Shown piece by piece: positions 42,168 through 51,244 of a DNA stretch of 64,000 bases. The stretch is from Thalassotalea_H castellviae (GTDB taxonomy: Bacteria > Pseudomonadota > Gammaproteobacteria > Enterobacterales > Alteromonadaceae), in contig NZ_JAVRIF010000007.1 in the NCBI RefSeq assembly GCF_031846185.1, forward strand, positions 1 through 64,000, given 5' to 3'. Each line of letters opens with the position of its first letter. Position 1 is the first letter of the stretch. The notes under the pieces were generated by a model that was not told where the DNA came from, searched no databases, and was given only the letters and a program-made list of their open reading frames with translations. The position numbers were made by a program, and so were the translations under genes.

Positions 42168-42206
42168 AAGTCGTCATCATGAATAATCGATTATGACGAC
42201 TTTTTT
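42168..42206 (+). terminator. rimO terminator
   Basis: AAGTCGTCAT pairs with ATGACGACTT around a 15-base AT-rich loop that can extend the stem. It runs into TTTTT, 13 bases after the stop. Confidence 0.88.
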
Positions 42207-42283
42207 AAATGTTATGAATTTATTTAATAGCAAAACCGTTAACCATTAAAAGTTAAGTTAACGACAAATTAGTCCTTAAGAAT

Positions 42284-42865
42284 TTAACTACAAGTTAATT
42301 CATTGCCGCTTCTATCTTCATCTTTATCATCATTATCTGTGTCTTGACTGGCGTAAACCCTGCCTGATAACGAAATATTGATCCCTCTGGCTAGTTCAGG
42401 ATAATCTTTTGGACAATAAATAAAAACACTGTTGTTGCCACTAATTAACCGACCGGTAGGAGAGTACACTAAGGATGTTTGGTTAAGGGTTAATGAATCA
42501 TTGGTTTTTATTGCTGCTTTGACTTTAATAACTTGTTCATTCGTTGAATCAAACTTTGTGTTATCAGCGGTATTGTTAAAAACGGTGAGTTCTTTTTTCC
42601 AGTCAGTACCGCAAACATTAGACGTTGACAATGGGCACAAGGTTACATTTTTTCCGCTATTTATCGCTGTATTACGGGCGGTTAAAATAAGGCGATGTAA
42701 TTCAGAAATTTCATTATCAACGCGCGATTCAACTAAATAACTATTTAAATTGGGGATAGCTATCATCATAAGTACACCAATAATAGAAACACTGACCAAG
42801 AGCTCTATTAATGTAAAACCTTGATGTACCAAAACTAGTTTTATAATTTTTTTGCGACTTTTCAT
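42284..42865 (-). CDS. GspH/FimT-family minor pseudopilin (copy 1)
   Basis: A 193-residue type IV pilin-like protein. The prepilin peptidase site HQG/FTLIELLVSVSIIGVLMMIAIP comes after a 16-residue basic leader, with Glu5 of the mature protein present. The rest is the GspH/FimT globular domain (RNTAINSGKNVTLCP, SPTGRLISGN, CPKDYPELARGINISLSGRVY). The end is Asp-rich (DTDNDDKDEDRSGNE) before a terminal Cys. These proteins prime type IV pili or type II secretion pseudopili. No other pilus gene is adjacent except a sister copy at 42993. Start ATG with a weak ribosome site. Confidence 0.88.
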   Translation of the reverse strand: MKSRKKIIKLVLVHQGFTLIELLVSVSIIGVLMMIAIPNLNSYLVESRVDNEISELHRLILTARNTAINSGKNVTLCPLSTSNVCGTDWKKELTVFNNTADNTKFDSTNEQVIKVKAAIKTNDSLTLNQTSLVYSPTGRLISGNNSVFIYCPKDYPELARGINISLSGRVYASQDTDNDDKDEDRSGNELTCS

Positions 42866-42992
42866 AATAAAAACAACTTAAATTTTAAACCGTCTGAGTA
42901 AGTTATATCATTTTATGACTTACTCAGCCAATGTAAATTCCTCAGTATGATTTCCAGCGTTCTGAGGATTTAATCTTTATTATAAAAGGGAT

Positions 42993-43577
42993 TTAATCAC
43001 ATAGAATTATTTTTCCGCTTCTATTTTTGTCTTTACCTTGATGTTTACCTGTCTGACTTTGATAAGATTTATATAATCTACCTGATGTTGCTACTATGAT
43101 AGCTCTAGAGCTGTTTGCATGGTTTTTAGGGCAGTACTTAAAGGTGCCATTTTGTCCCCACCCTGATAAATAACCGGTAGATGCGTAAGTTACGCCAATT
43201 CTATTTTTTCCGTATTGCAGCTTATCTTGTTTATCAATGGCGCTTTTCATTACAATAATGTGTTCATCATTATTTGGCTCAAAACGTTTATTATCGTTGC
43301 TGTCTGTAAACACATAGATAGGCTGAGCCCAATCATTAGTACAATGATTGTTATCATTTAATGGACAAACTGTGGTGAATTTTCCTGTATTGATTGCTGC
43401 ATTTCTAGCAGAGAGCAATAAACGATAAAGATGGGATATTTCATTATCTACTTTCAACTTGACGGTATATTCCATAAGGCTTGGAACACCTATTGCGACA
43501 AGTGAAATTAATACCGCAAGTGCAACTAATACTTCTATTAACGTAAAACCAATATACCTACTCATTTTATTCATCAT
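42993..43577 (-). CDS. GspH/FimT-family minor pseudopilin (copy 2)
   Basis: A 194-residue pilin-like protein with prepilin site YIG/FTLIEVLVALAVLISLVAIGVP after a short leader and mature Glu5 present. It aligns along its whole length with copy 1 (KVDNEISHLYRLLLSARNAAINTGK, STGYLSG, CPKNHANSSRAI, SGRLY). It ends in the same kind of charged tail, KDKNRSGKIILCD, including the late Cys. The two genes are an old tandem duplication, 127 bases apart in the same direction. Several ATGs crowd the start; MNKMSRYIG at 43574 is equally possible. Function by family only. Confidence 0.88.
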   Translation of the reverse strand: MMNKMSRYIGFTLIEVLVALAVLISLVAIGVPSLMEYTVKLKVDNEISHLYRLLLSARNAAINTGKFTTVCPLNDNNHCTNDWAQPIYVFTDSNDNKRFEPNNDEHIIVMKSAIDKQDKLQYGKNRIGVTYASTGYLSGWGQNGTFKYCPKNHANSSRAIIVATSGRLYKSYQSQTGKHQGKDKNRSGKIILCD

Positions 43578-43654
43578 CCATGAAGAATTAAACGTGAAAT
43601 AGGTATAGAAGGTAAATGAATTATTTGCCAGTTAATTTGTCGATTTTTTAATCA

Positions 43655-44500
43655 TCAAACGTCATATATTGTTGGAATGGCGGAACGTTTATGTTGGGTA
43701 CGTTGATAAATAGCAAGAATAGATGCTAACGTTTGGCTATCGACTTGCTTGCCTTCTAAAAAGTCATCAAGTTGGTCGTAACTCATACCTAAGGCATCTT
43801 CATCTTTTTTACTTGGTGACAATTCTTCTAAATCTGCTGTCGGTGCTTTGTCAATTAACACATTTGGTGCGCCTAAGGTTTTAGCTAATTGTCTGACTTG
43901 ACGCTTCGATAATCCGAACAACGGTGCTAAATCACAGGCACCGTCCCCCCATTTTGTAAAAAAGCCGGTGATATTTTCGGCAGAATGATCTGTACCTATA
44001 ACAAGCCCCCCTAACATTCCCGCAATATGGTATTGCATTGCCATTCGTGCTCTGGCTTTTACATTGCCTTTTGAGAAGTCAATTTGAGCGTCTGCCATGG
44101 TAAGTAGATTCTTATTTTTTAATGCTTGAACGACTTCGTTATGTATACCTTCTACACCTGCAAGTACATTAGTGGTTAAGCAATGAGAGGGCTTTATAAA
44201 ATCAATAGCTAATTGTGCATCCACTTCATCGGCCTGTACGTCAAAAGGTAAACGAACAGCAATAAATTGATATTGAACATCTGTATTTTTTGAGGTTTCT
44301 TGATTTAACTCGTCGATAGCAAGTTGTGCTAGTTTTCCACAGGTTGAAGAATCTACGCCGCCACTAATACCTAAAACTAAATTGGTTAAGCCTGAGTTGA
44401 GTAATTGTGACTTAATAAACTGAATACGGCGTTTAATTTCAAAATCTACATCAATTGAGGGTAAAACCTTCATTTCTTCAATGATATCTTGCGGGTTCAT
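43655..44500 (-). CDS. nadE: NH3-dependent NAD synthetase
   Basis: A 281-residue NAD+ synthase: it adenylates nicotinate adenine dinucleotide and amidates it to NAD. The PP-loop GISGGVDSSTCGK, ARARMAMQYHIAGMLGGLVIGTDHSAEN, the TKWGDGACDLAPL loop and KAPTADLEELSPSKKDEDALG are all diagnostic. No glutaminase domain is present, so it uses ammonia. I start at ATG 44500, with AGGAAAAC six bases upstream; an in-frame extension to 44530 has no ribosome site. It is divergent from glnB, an apt neighbour for a nitrogen-using enzyme, though the link may be chance. Confidence 0.96.
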   Translation of the reverse strand: MNPQDIIEEMKVLPSIDVDFEIKRRIQFIKSQLLNSGLTNLVLGISGGVDSSTCGKLAQLAIDELNQETSKNTDVQYQFIAVRLPFDVQADEVDAQLAIDFIKPSHCLTTNVLAGVEGIHNEVVQALKNKNLLTMADAQIDFSKGNVKARARMAMQYHIAGMLGGLVIGTDHSAENITGFFTKWGDGACDLAPLFGLSKRQVRQLAKTLGAPNVLIDKAPTADLEELSPSKKDEDALGMSYDQLDDFLEGKQVDSQTLASILAIYQRTQHKRSAIPTIYDV

Positions 44501-44584
44501 CTGTTTTCCTATGTGCGAGAGTAGAATCAATAAGTGCTTAATACTTAGTGTATCAAACTCTAAAATAGAAGTGATGAATTTTTA

Positions 44585-44614
44585 TTGTTCGAACTTAGAA
44601 TTTATTTCTATAAT
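44585..44614 (+). promoter_or_regulatory. Putative sigma-70 promoter of glnB
   Basis: TTGTTC at 44585-44590, an 18-base spacer and a perfect TATAAT at 44609-44614, 55 bases before the glnB ATG. No -24/-12 element is visible here. Confidence 0.5.
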
Positions 44615-44669
44615 CAATTGTGTACAATAGTTATATCTGCTGTTTATTTATTATCAACGAGTTATTTTT

Positions 44670-45008
44670 ATGAAAAAAATTGAAGCGATTATTAAACCAT
44701 TTAAATTAGATGATGTACGCGAAGCTTTAGGTGAAATTGGCGTTACAGGGATGACTGTTTCTGAAGTTAAAGGTTTTGGTCGTCAAAAAGGCCACACTGA
44801 ACTTTATCGAGGTGCAGAATATATGGTTGATTTTTTGCCTAAAGCAAAAGTTGATATTGTTGTTCAAGATGACTCTGTTGAGCGATGCATTAAAGCGATT
44901 ATGGATTCTGCTCAAACGGGTAAAATTGGTGACGGTAAAATTTTTGTTACTGATGTTGAACGGGTGATCCGAATCAGAACAGGCGAGGAAGATGGCGAAG
45001 CGATTTAA
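44670..45008 (+). CDS. glnB: Nitrogen regulatory protein P-II
   Basis: A 112-residue PII protein almost colinear with Escherichia coli GlnB: MKKIEAIIKPFKLDDVREAL, the T-loop FGRQKGHTELYRGAEYMVDF with uridylylation Tyr51, and the ATP-binding KIGDGKIFV and RIRTGEE ends. It senses 2-oxoglutarate, ATP and ADP and reports nitrogen state to GlnD, GlnE and NtrB. GlnB is more likely than GlnK because no amtB follows and the sequence is closer to GlnB. Confidence 0.97.
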   Translation: MKKIEAIIKPFKLDDVREALGEIGVTGMTVSEVKGFGRQKGHTELYRGAEYMVDFLPKAKVDIVVQDDSVERCIKAIMDSAQTGKIGDGKIFVTDVERVIRIRTGEEDGEAI

Positions 45009-45060
45009 TTGCAAGCTTATTTAAAATTATCTTTTAAAAGATAATGTAATTGAACCATAA

Positions 45061-45090
45061 AAAATGGCGACTAAATAGTCGCCATTTTGT
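45061..45090. terminator. Terminator between glnB and bamD
   Basis: AAAATGGCGACT pairs with AGTCGCCATTTT around AAAT, flanked by A and T runs, so it can serve both convergent genes. A separate perfect palindrome ATTATCTTTTAAAAGATAAT lies just before it at 45026-45045. Confidence 0.87.
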
Positions 45091-45110
45091 TATCCAATCA
45101 AAACTTGGTG

Positions 45111-45884
45111 TTAGTCAATCGAATCATCTGCGTTTTGGTTATTCGGATAATTTGCTGCTAATACTTGTTTCGCATTACTTTCTAAATCACTTAATCCCAT
45201 CGCTTGATAACATTCAATCATAATTTCTAAAGCTTGCTCAACTTCTGGGCTCGTTGAATAATGCTCCACGATAAAGCGGCCTCGATTGGCTGCCGATGCG
45301 TAAGCCTCACGTTTTAAGTAAAAGCGAGCCACTGAAAGTTCATATTTTGCTAAGCGAGATTTAATCGCTATCATGCGTTTTCTTGCATCTGTCGCGTACT
45401 TGCTTTGCGGAAAGTCAGTTAAAATGGTTTTAAAATCATTAAACGCTTCTCTAGCTGCGGTAGGATCTCGGTCTGAACGGTCAATACCTGCCAAGTCTTG
45501 AAATAAATTTTCTTCGGTAGAAAGGTTAATTAATGCGCGCATATAATAGACATAATCAACATTAGCATGGTTTGGGTTTAGCCTAAGAAAGCGTTCTGCC
45601 AGTGCGATACCTTGCGCTGAGTCACCACTTTTATAATATCCGTAAATCAAATCTAATTGTACTTGATGAGAAATTGGTCCATATGGAAAACGCGAATCAA
45701 TGGCTGACAGTATTTGTATCGCTTTTTTATATAAGCCGTTATCTAAAGCTTCTCTCGCATCGGTAAATAAGGCTTGTGCAGATTTATCTGGCACTTTATC
45801 TAATTCAGTTTCTTCAGATGAAGAACAACCCATTAAAGTTAATATGAGTACTAAAAAAATTGTTTTAATTATCAGTTTGTCCAT
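45111..45884 (-). CDS. bamD: Outer-membrane assembly lipoprotein BamD
   Basis: A 257-residue lipoprotein: signal peptide with lipobox LTLMGC (lipidated Cys20), then five TPR-like helical repeats (ALFTDAREALDNGLYKKAIQIL, RFPYGPISHQVQLDLIYGYYKSGD, FPQSKYATDARKRM). BamD binds BamA and is essential for folding outer-membrane proteins; bamA itself is in this window at 59 kb. I start at ATG 45884 with AAGG close upstream. A GTG five codons earlier lacks a ribosome site. It is divergent from rluD, the conserved arrangement of gammaproteobacteria. Confidence 0.95.
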   Translation of the reverse strand: MDKLIIKTIFLVLILTLMGCSSSEETELDKVPDKSAQALFTDAREALDNGLYKKAIQILSAIDSRFPYGPISHQVQLDLIYGYYKSGDSAQGIALAERFLRLNPNHANVDYVYYMRALINLSTEENLFQDLAGIDRSDRDPTAAREAFNDFKTILTDFPQSKYATDARKRMIAIKSRLAKYELSVARFYLKREAYASAANRGRFIVEHYSTSPEVEQALEIMIECYQAMGLSDLESNAKQVLAANYPNNQNADDSID

Positions 45885-46077
45885 AGACCTTGGTATCACT
45901 ACGTTATAATACTAACCTTACTTACTGGTTGGTATGTTCGTTAAAATAAAATGTTTACTTGTTTCAGTTACCCAACGTAATTATTTGGTGTAATTGATTT
46001 ATCAAACAGGTAAAATAAGCACTGGCATTCTAACCTAGCAATCAAACCTTGCACAGTGCTAATTAATAGAGATTTTA

Positions 46078-47052
46078 ATGGCTGAAAAAATTCAACACAA
46101 AGATATCGTTCCTGAATCATGTTTAGGTAAGCGATTCGACCAAACCATTGCGGAAATGTTCCCTGAATATTCGCGTTCACGATTAAAAGAATGGATCTTA
46201 GCCGGTCACGTTCAAGTCAATGGTGAAGTATTAACCAAAGCGCGAGAAAAAATGTACGGTGGTGAAACGATCAGTATTGAAACTCAGGTTGAGGCTGAAG
46301 AGCGTTTTAAATCACAAAATATCCCATTAAATATTGTTTATGAAGATGATGATATTTTAGTGATCAATAAACCCGCTGGTTTAGTTGTTCACCCCGGCGC
46401 GGGTAACCCTGACGGCACAGTTTTAAATGCCTTATTACATCATTGTCCACAGGTAGATGTAGTTCCTAGAGCTGGTATTGTGCATCGCCTTGATAAAGAT
46501 ACAACAGGCTTAATGGTGGTCGCTAAGACTATTGCAGCGCAAACCAATTTAGTAGAATCACTCCAAGCGCGTGAAATCACTCGTGAGTATGAAGCTATTG
46601 CTAGTGGTATTATGACCGCCGGAGGCATTGTTGATGAACCTATTGGGCGACATTCAACTAAACGCACTCATATGGCGGTGACTATTTCAGGACGTCCTTC
46701 CGTAACACACTATCGTGTTATGGAGAAATTTCGTTTACATACCCGTTTACGTTTACGTCTAGAAACTGGACGTACTCACCAAATTCGTGTTCATATGGCG
46801 CATATCACTCATCCTTTGGTTGGAGATCCGGTATATGGGGGTCGTCCTCGTCCTCCTAAAAATGCGACTGTTGAATTAAGAGAAGTATTGAAAGGATTTA
46901 AACGCCAAGCTTTACATGCCGCTATGTTATCGTTGTTTCACCCTATTACTGGCGAACAAATGACTTGGCATGCTGAAATTCCGCAAGATATGGTGGCATT
47001 AACTAATATTCTTCGTGAAGATTCTAAGTTGAATGAAACGCCAGATTTTTAA
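46078..47052 (+). CDS. rluD: 23S rRNA pseudouridine synthase RluD
   Basis: A 324-residue RluA-family enzyme. N-terminal S4 domain (about 16-75: RFDQTIAEMFPEYSRSRLKEWILAG), then the catalytic domain with Asp139 in HRLDKDTTGL and the closing RTHQIRVHMAHITHPLVGDP. It makes the pseudouridines at 1911, 1915 and 1917 of 23S rRNA helix 69. The 3' end overlaps the start of pgeF by 20 bases, so the two are translationally linked. Order bamD / rluD-pgeF-clpB as in Escherichia coli. Confidence 0.96.
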   Translation: MAEKIQHKDIVPESCLGKRFDQTIAEMFPEYSRSRLKEWILAGHVQVNGEVLTKAREKMYGGETISIETQVEAEERFKSQNIPLNIVYEDDDILVINKPAGLVVHPGAGNPDGTVLNALLHHCPQVDVVPRAGIVHRLDKDTTGLMVVAKTIAAQTNLVESLQAREITREYEAIASGIMTAGGIVDEPIGRHSTKRTHMAVTISGRPSVTHYRVMEKFRLHTRLRLRLETGRTHQIRVHMAHITHPLVGDPVYGGRPRPPKNATVELREVLKGFKRQALHAAMLSLFHPITGEQMTWHAEIPQDMVALTNILREDSKLNETPDF

Positions 47053-47851
47053 TCTAAACCCTAAAAATAATATCGCTTTTGATACAGTTGAAATGCATGT
47101 TGATCACATTCAGGCATTTCAAACTACACGTTTACATCCCTTTATAGAACAACATTCATTTTCATCTTCATGTGTAAAAATTGCTAGTCCAAAGTCTTTT
47201 GAACACTTTAATTTAGGTTTACATGTTGCTGATGATGCCCAAAAGGTATTAGAAAACAGACAGGAATTACTCAACTATTTACCGCAAAACACCGCGATAC
47301 AATGGTTAGAACAAGTACATGGTAATCATGTAGTTACCGTTAAAAATGTCAATACGCCTATTCAAGCCGATGCGGTTATCACTCGTACGCCGAAATTAGC
47401 GTTAGCGATTATGACAGCGGATTGTCTACCCATTTTATTAGCAAACAAGCAAGGCACGGAAATTGCCGCCATACATGCTGGTTGGCGTTCATTAGCCGGT
47501 GAAATAATCAAGGAAACGTTAGGTAATATGTATAGCGATAACAATGAGGTTGTTGCTTGGTTAGGCCCTTGTATTCGCCAAGAAAACTTCGAAGTAGGTG
47601 TCGACGTTAAGCAGCAATTTGAACAAGTAAATGCTAATTTTTCTTCTGCATTTATTGAACATCGACAAAACCAGCAAGCCAATAAGTGGCTCGCTGATCT
47701 ACAAAAGCTAGCTCGATTACAATTAACTGAGTTAGGAGTGAATCATTTTTCGGTTAATTCCCATTGCACTTATGCTGAAAATGACCGTTATTACTCTTAC
47801 CGAAGAGAGCAAAAGACGGGCAGAATGGCTTCAATTATTTGTATAAAATAA
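47033..47851 (+). CDS. pgeF: Peptidoglycan editing factor PgeF (YfiH, laccase-like)
   Basis: A 272-residue member of the YfiH/CNF1-like family. The conserved metal and nucleophile segments are visible: QVHGNHV, TADCLPILL, AIHAGWRSLAGEI, GPCIRQENFEVG and the closing SYRREQKTGRMASIICI. In Escherichia coli the enzyme removes wrongly added L-serine from muropeptide precursors; purine nucleoside phosphorylase activity has been reported for relatives. The start at 47033 lies inside rluD; an internal ATG at 47096 is nearer to the usual family start, so the N-terminus is uncertain. Confidence 0.92.
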   Translation: MKRQIFNLNPKNNIAFDTVEMHVDHIQAFQTTRLHPFIEQHSFSSSCVKIASPKSFEHFNLGLHVADDAQKVLENRQELLNYLPQNTAIQWLEQVHGNHVVTVKNVNTPIQADAVITRTPKLALAIMTADCLPILLANKQGTEIAAIHAGWRSLAGEIIKETLGNMYSDNNEVVAWLGPCIRQENFEVGVDVKQQFEQVNANFSSAFIEHRQNQQANKWLADLQKLARLQLTELGVNHFSVNSHCTYAENDRYYSYRREQKTGRMASIICIK

Positions 47852-47927
47852 TGCAACACTCCCTTGTAATATATTGTCGAGATAACTTGATTTAAATCAA
47901 AATGGCAATTTAAAACTTCTTAAAGTG

Positions 47928-47955
47928 CTTGAATTATTATTAATCGCCCATAAAT
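47928..47955 (+). promoter_or_regulatory. Sigma-32 heat-shock promoter of clpB
   Basis: CTTGAA at 47928-47933, a 13-base spacer and CCCATAAAT from 47947, against the consensus CTTGAAA-N11-16-CCCCATNTA. It lies about 50 bases before the clpB ATG, in the right place and orientation for heat induction. Confidence 0.75.
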
Positions 47956-48005
47956 TTTAATTAAGATTAATCGTAAGTCCAGTGATATGGCTGTAAGGAA
48001 TTTTT

Positions 48006-50576
48006 ATGCGTTTAGACCGTTTTACTCAATCTTTTCAAGTGGCAATTTCAGATGCACAATCCATTGCATTAGGTAAAGACCATCAATTTATTGAGCCTGT
48101 ACATTTAATGTTGGCGTTATTAAATCAAAACAATGGCAGTACACTCCCGTTATTAAAAAGTGCGGGTGTTGATGTTTTTTCATTAAGAAGCCAAGTTGAA
48201 AAAGTGATTAATGATTTAGCCCAAGTTTCTGGTGCAGGTGGCGAAGTGCAATTGTCTTCTGCCATGGGGAACTTACTGAATTTATGTGATAAATATGCGC
48301 AAAAGTCAGGTGATAAGTATATCTCTTCAGAGATGTTTTTACTCGCTGCTCTTGAAGATAAAGGCAAGTTAGGTCAAATTTTAAAAACACTTGGCGCAAC
48401 TGAACAACGAATTAAAGATGCGATAGAACATGTCCGTGGAGGTCAAAAGGTTGACGATCAAAATGCTGAAGATGTTCGACAAGCACTTGATAAATTCACG
48501 GTTGATTTAACCGATCGGGCAGAGCAGGGTAAATTAGATCCTGTGATTGGCCGAGACGATGAAATTCGCCGCACTATTCAAGTTTTGCAACGCCGGACAA
48601 AAAACAATCCCGTTTTAATTGGTCAACCCGGTGTCGGTAAAACGGCAATTGCCGAAGGGCTGGCGCAACGTATTGTTGATCATGAAGTACCGGAAGGTTT
48701 AAAAAATAAACGGGTATTGTCTCTCGATATGGGGGCATTGGTTGCGGGGGCAAAATACCGAGGTGAGTTTGAAGAGCGTTTAAAAGCTGTACTCAATGAA
48801 CTTGCAAAAGAAGAAGGGCAAGTCATCTTATTTATTGATGAATTACATACTATGGTTGGGGCCGGAAAAACCGATGGCGCCATGGATGCAGGAAACATGT
48901 TAAAACCTGCATTAGCCCGAGGTGATTTACATTGTGTCGGTGCCACCACTTTAGACGAATATCGTCAATACATTGAAAAAGATGCCGCCCTTGAACGCCG
49001 TTTCCAAAAAGTAATGGTCGATGAGCCAAGTGTTGAAGATACCATTGCTATTTTACGCGGTTTAAAAGAGCGTTATGAGCTGCACCATAAAGTAGAAATT
49101 ACTGATCCGGCTATTGTGGCTGCGGCAACTTTGTCACATCGTTATATTAGTGATCGACAACTGCCAGATAAAGCGATTGATTTAATTGATGAGTCTGCTT
49201 CAAGTATTCGTTTGCAGATGGACTCTAAACCAGAAGTATTAGACAAACTTGATCGTAAAATCATTCAGTTAAAATTAGAGCAAAAATCGTTAGAAGATGA
49301 CGCCGATGATTCATCATTGAAGCGTTCAGCTCTGATCACTCAGCAATTAACTGACTTAGAAAAAGAGTACCATGAGTTAGATGAAGTTTGGACGTCAGAA
49401 AAAGCCGCCATTCATGGTACGCAGGCGATTAAAACCGATCTTGAACATGCACGGTTAGAACTGGATGCAGCCCGTCGAAGCGGTGATTTAAATCTTATGG
49501 CTGAATTGCAATATAGCCGCATCCCAGAGCTAGAAAAGCAGCTTGATTTAGCTACTCAAGCCGAAATGCATGAAATGAGTTTGTTAAAAAATAAAGTTAC
49601 TGATATTGAAATCGCTGATGTGTTAAGTCGCTCTACAGGTATTCCTGTTTCAAAAATGCTGGAAGGTGAACGGGATAAATTACTGAGAATGGAGGAAGAC
49701 TTACACAAGCGTGTTATCGGCCAATCTGAAGCCGTGGTATCTATTTCAAATGCGATAAGACGTTCACGTGCCGGTCTTTCTGATCCAAATCAGCCGATAG
49801 GTTCGTTTTTATTTTTAGGGCCAACAGGGGTTGGTAAAACCGAATTAACCAAAGCGTTAGCTCATTTTATGTTTGATAGTGAAGACGCCTTAATTCGAGT
49901 GGATATGTCTGAATTTATGGAAAAACATTCGGTTGCTCGCCTAGTGGGAGCACCTCCCGGTTATGTTGGCTATGAAGAAGGTGGCTATCTAACCGAGGCG
50001 GTTCGTCGTAAACCCTATTCAGTTATTTTATTAGATGAAATTGAAAAAGCACACAGCGATGTTTTTAATATTTTACTGCAAGTACTTGATGATGGTCGAT
50101 TAACGGATGGCCAAGGCCGCACGGTTGATTTTAGAAATACCCTCGTCATTATGACCTCTAATATCGGTTCTGAAATTATTCAAAGCTTTACCGATGATAG
50201 TCAATATCAAGCGATGAAAGCTCAAGTCATGATGGAAGTGAGCAATAATTTTAAGCCTGAATTTATTAATCGTATCGATGAATCGGTGGTCTTTCATCCA
50301 TTACTGTCAGAGCAAATACAAGAAATTGCAAGTATTCAAATCTCATCTTTGGCTAAACGGATTGCTGATAAAGGTCTCGAGTTAAAGGTTTCACAAGAGG
50401 CGCTTGCGTTAATTTCTGAAGCTGGATTTGATCCCTTATTTGGCGCTAGACCGTTAAAACGTTCTATTCAGCAACTCATTGAAAACCCATTAGCCAATAA
50501 AATATTGTCAAATGAGTTTTCATCGAATACAACCATTAACGTGGTAGTTGAAAACGGGGAATTAGTGTTTCAATAG
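48006..50576 (+). CDS. clpB: ATP-dependent disaggregase ClpB
   Basis: An 856-residue Hsp100 protein. Double Clp N-domain (1-145), first AAA+ module with GQPGVGKT, the long coiled-coil M-domain (about 405-525, KLDRKIIQLKLEQKSL...) that separates ClpB from ClpA, second AAA+ module with GPTGVGKT, and C-terminal D2 small domain. With DnaK it pulls apart protein aggregates after heat stress. The tyrosine pore loops KYRGEFEERLKA and GAPPGYVGYEEGG are intact. No IGF/IGL loop for ClpP docking is seen. Sigma-32 promoter upstream. Usual length. Confidence 0.98.
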   Translation: MRLDRFTQSFQVAISDAQSIALGKDHQFIEPVHLMLALLNQNNGSTLPLLKSAGVDVFSLRSQVEKVINDLAQVSGAGGEVQLSSAMGNLLNLCDKYAQKSGDKYISSEMFLLAALEDKGKLGQILKTLGATEQRIKDAIEHVRGGQKVDDQNAEDVRQALDKFTVDLTDRAEQGKLDPVIGRDDEIRRTIQVLQRRTKNNPVLIGQPGVGKTAIAEGLAQRIVDHEVPEGLKNKRVLSLDMGALVAGAKYRGEFEERLKAVLNELAKEEGQVILFIDELHTMVGAGKTDGAMDAGNMLKPALARGDLHCVGATTLDEYRQYIEKDAALERRFQKVMVDEPSVEDTIAILRGLKERYELHHKVEITDPAIVAAATLSHRYISDRQLPDKAIDLIDESASSIRLQMDSKPEVLDKLDRKIIQLKLEQKSLEDDADDSSLKRSALITQQLTDLEKEYHELDEVWTSEKAAIHGTQAIKTDLEHARLELDAARRSGDLNLMAELQYSRIPELEKQLDLATQAEMHEMSLLKNKVTDIEIADVLSRSTGIPVSKMLEGERDKLLRMEEDLHKRVIGQSEAVVSISNAIRRSRAGLSDPNQPIGSFLFLGPTGVGKTELTKALAHFMFDSEDALIRVDMSEFMEKHSVARLVGAPPGYVGYEEGGYLTEAVRRKPYSVILLDEIEKAHSDVFNILLQVLDDGRLTDGQGRTVDFRNTLVIMTSNIGSEIIQSFTDDSQYQAMKAQVMMEVSNNFKPEFINRIDESVVFHPLLSEQIQEIASIQISSLAKRIADKGLELKVSQEALALISEAGFDPLFGARPLKRSIQQLIENPLANKILSNEFSSNTTINVVVENGELVFQ

Positions 50577-50635
50577 GTACTTAGGCTCAAAGAGCGTCAG
50601 CAAGTGAATGACTGAGCTTAAGTCATGCTAATCGT

Positions 50636-51244
50636 TTAGTTTGACTTTAGCTCAGTATTAATGGCCTCAACAATTTTTTCAGGATTATCAAGATACAAGT
50701 TGTGATTAAGTAAAATGAGGGTGTCATTATGCGCTAATAGCAAAGCTGGTATTGCATTGGTGCCTATGACTTCTTGTAATTCAGTAATATCGTGAAATGT
50801 AAACTCTGCGTCTTTGGTCAACTTTTCAATTTTTAAAGCTTTCGCAGGCGGGGATAGCTTTAACACGTCAATCAACGGCTGCACTTCATCTTTATCTGTT
50901 AATGGGTTGCCGGCTTCAAAATGCGCATGCTGTAGAGAAATTAATAAATCTAACGCATGTTTAGTTGATTTGTTTTGAACCCAAGTTAATAAATTGGCCG
51001 CTAAAGTCGAATCTTTATATTCAGTTAAACTATTTAAATAGGCTTGGCTAAAGGATACATCACTTAAGTCTTTCACTGCCTTTATAGTAGATAAATCAAC
51101 TTTATTCTCACCATCATAATAAGCACAATGCATCAAATGGATGGGCATATCAGGAAAAGCTGCAGCGATATTTTTCACAAGCGCTGTAGTGGCATAACTC
51201 CACGGACAATGAGAATCGTAAATGAAAAAAAGCTCGCTAGACAT
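50636..51244 (-). CDS. DsbA-fold oxidoreductase-like protein with CPWS
   Basis: A 202-residue cytoplasmic protein of the DsbA/FrnE fold. An N-terminal thioredoxin strand leads to CPWS (13-16), so the second active-site Cys is replaced by Ser. An all-helical insert follows, and IGTNAIPALLL supplies the cis-proline loop. There is no signal peptide. With only one Cys in the motif it cannot form the usual disulfide and may be a glutathione-dependent isomerase or transferase, or a mono-thiol reductase; the family is broad. It lies between clpB and rpsB on the opposite strand and has no functional tie to them. Confidence 0.8.
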   Translation of the reverse strand: MSSELFFIYDSHCPWSYATTALVKNIAAAFPDMPIHLMHCAYYDGENKVDLSTIKAVKDLSDVSFSQAYLNSLTEYKDSTLAANLLTWVQNKSTKHALDLLISLQHAHFEAGNPLTDKDEVQPLIDVLKLSPPAKALKIEKLTKDAEFTFHDITELQEVIGTNAIPALLLAHNDTLILLNHNLYLDNPEKIVEAINTELKSN

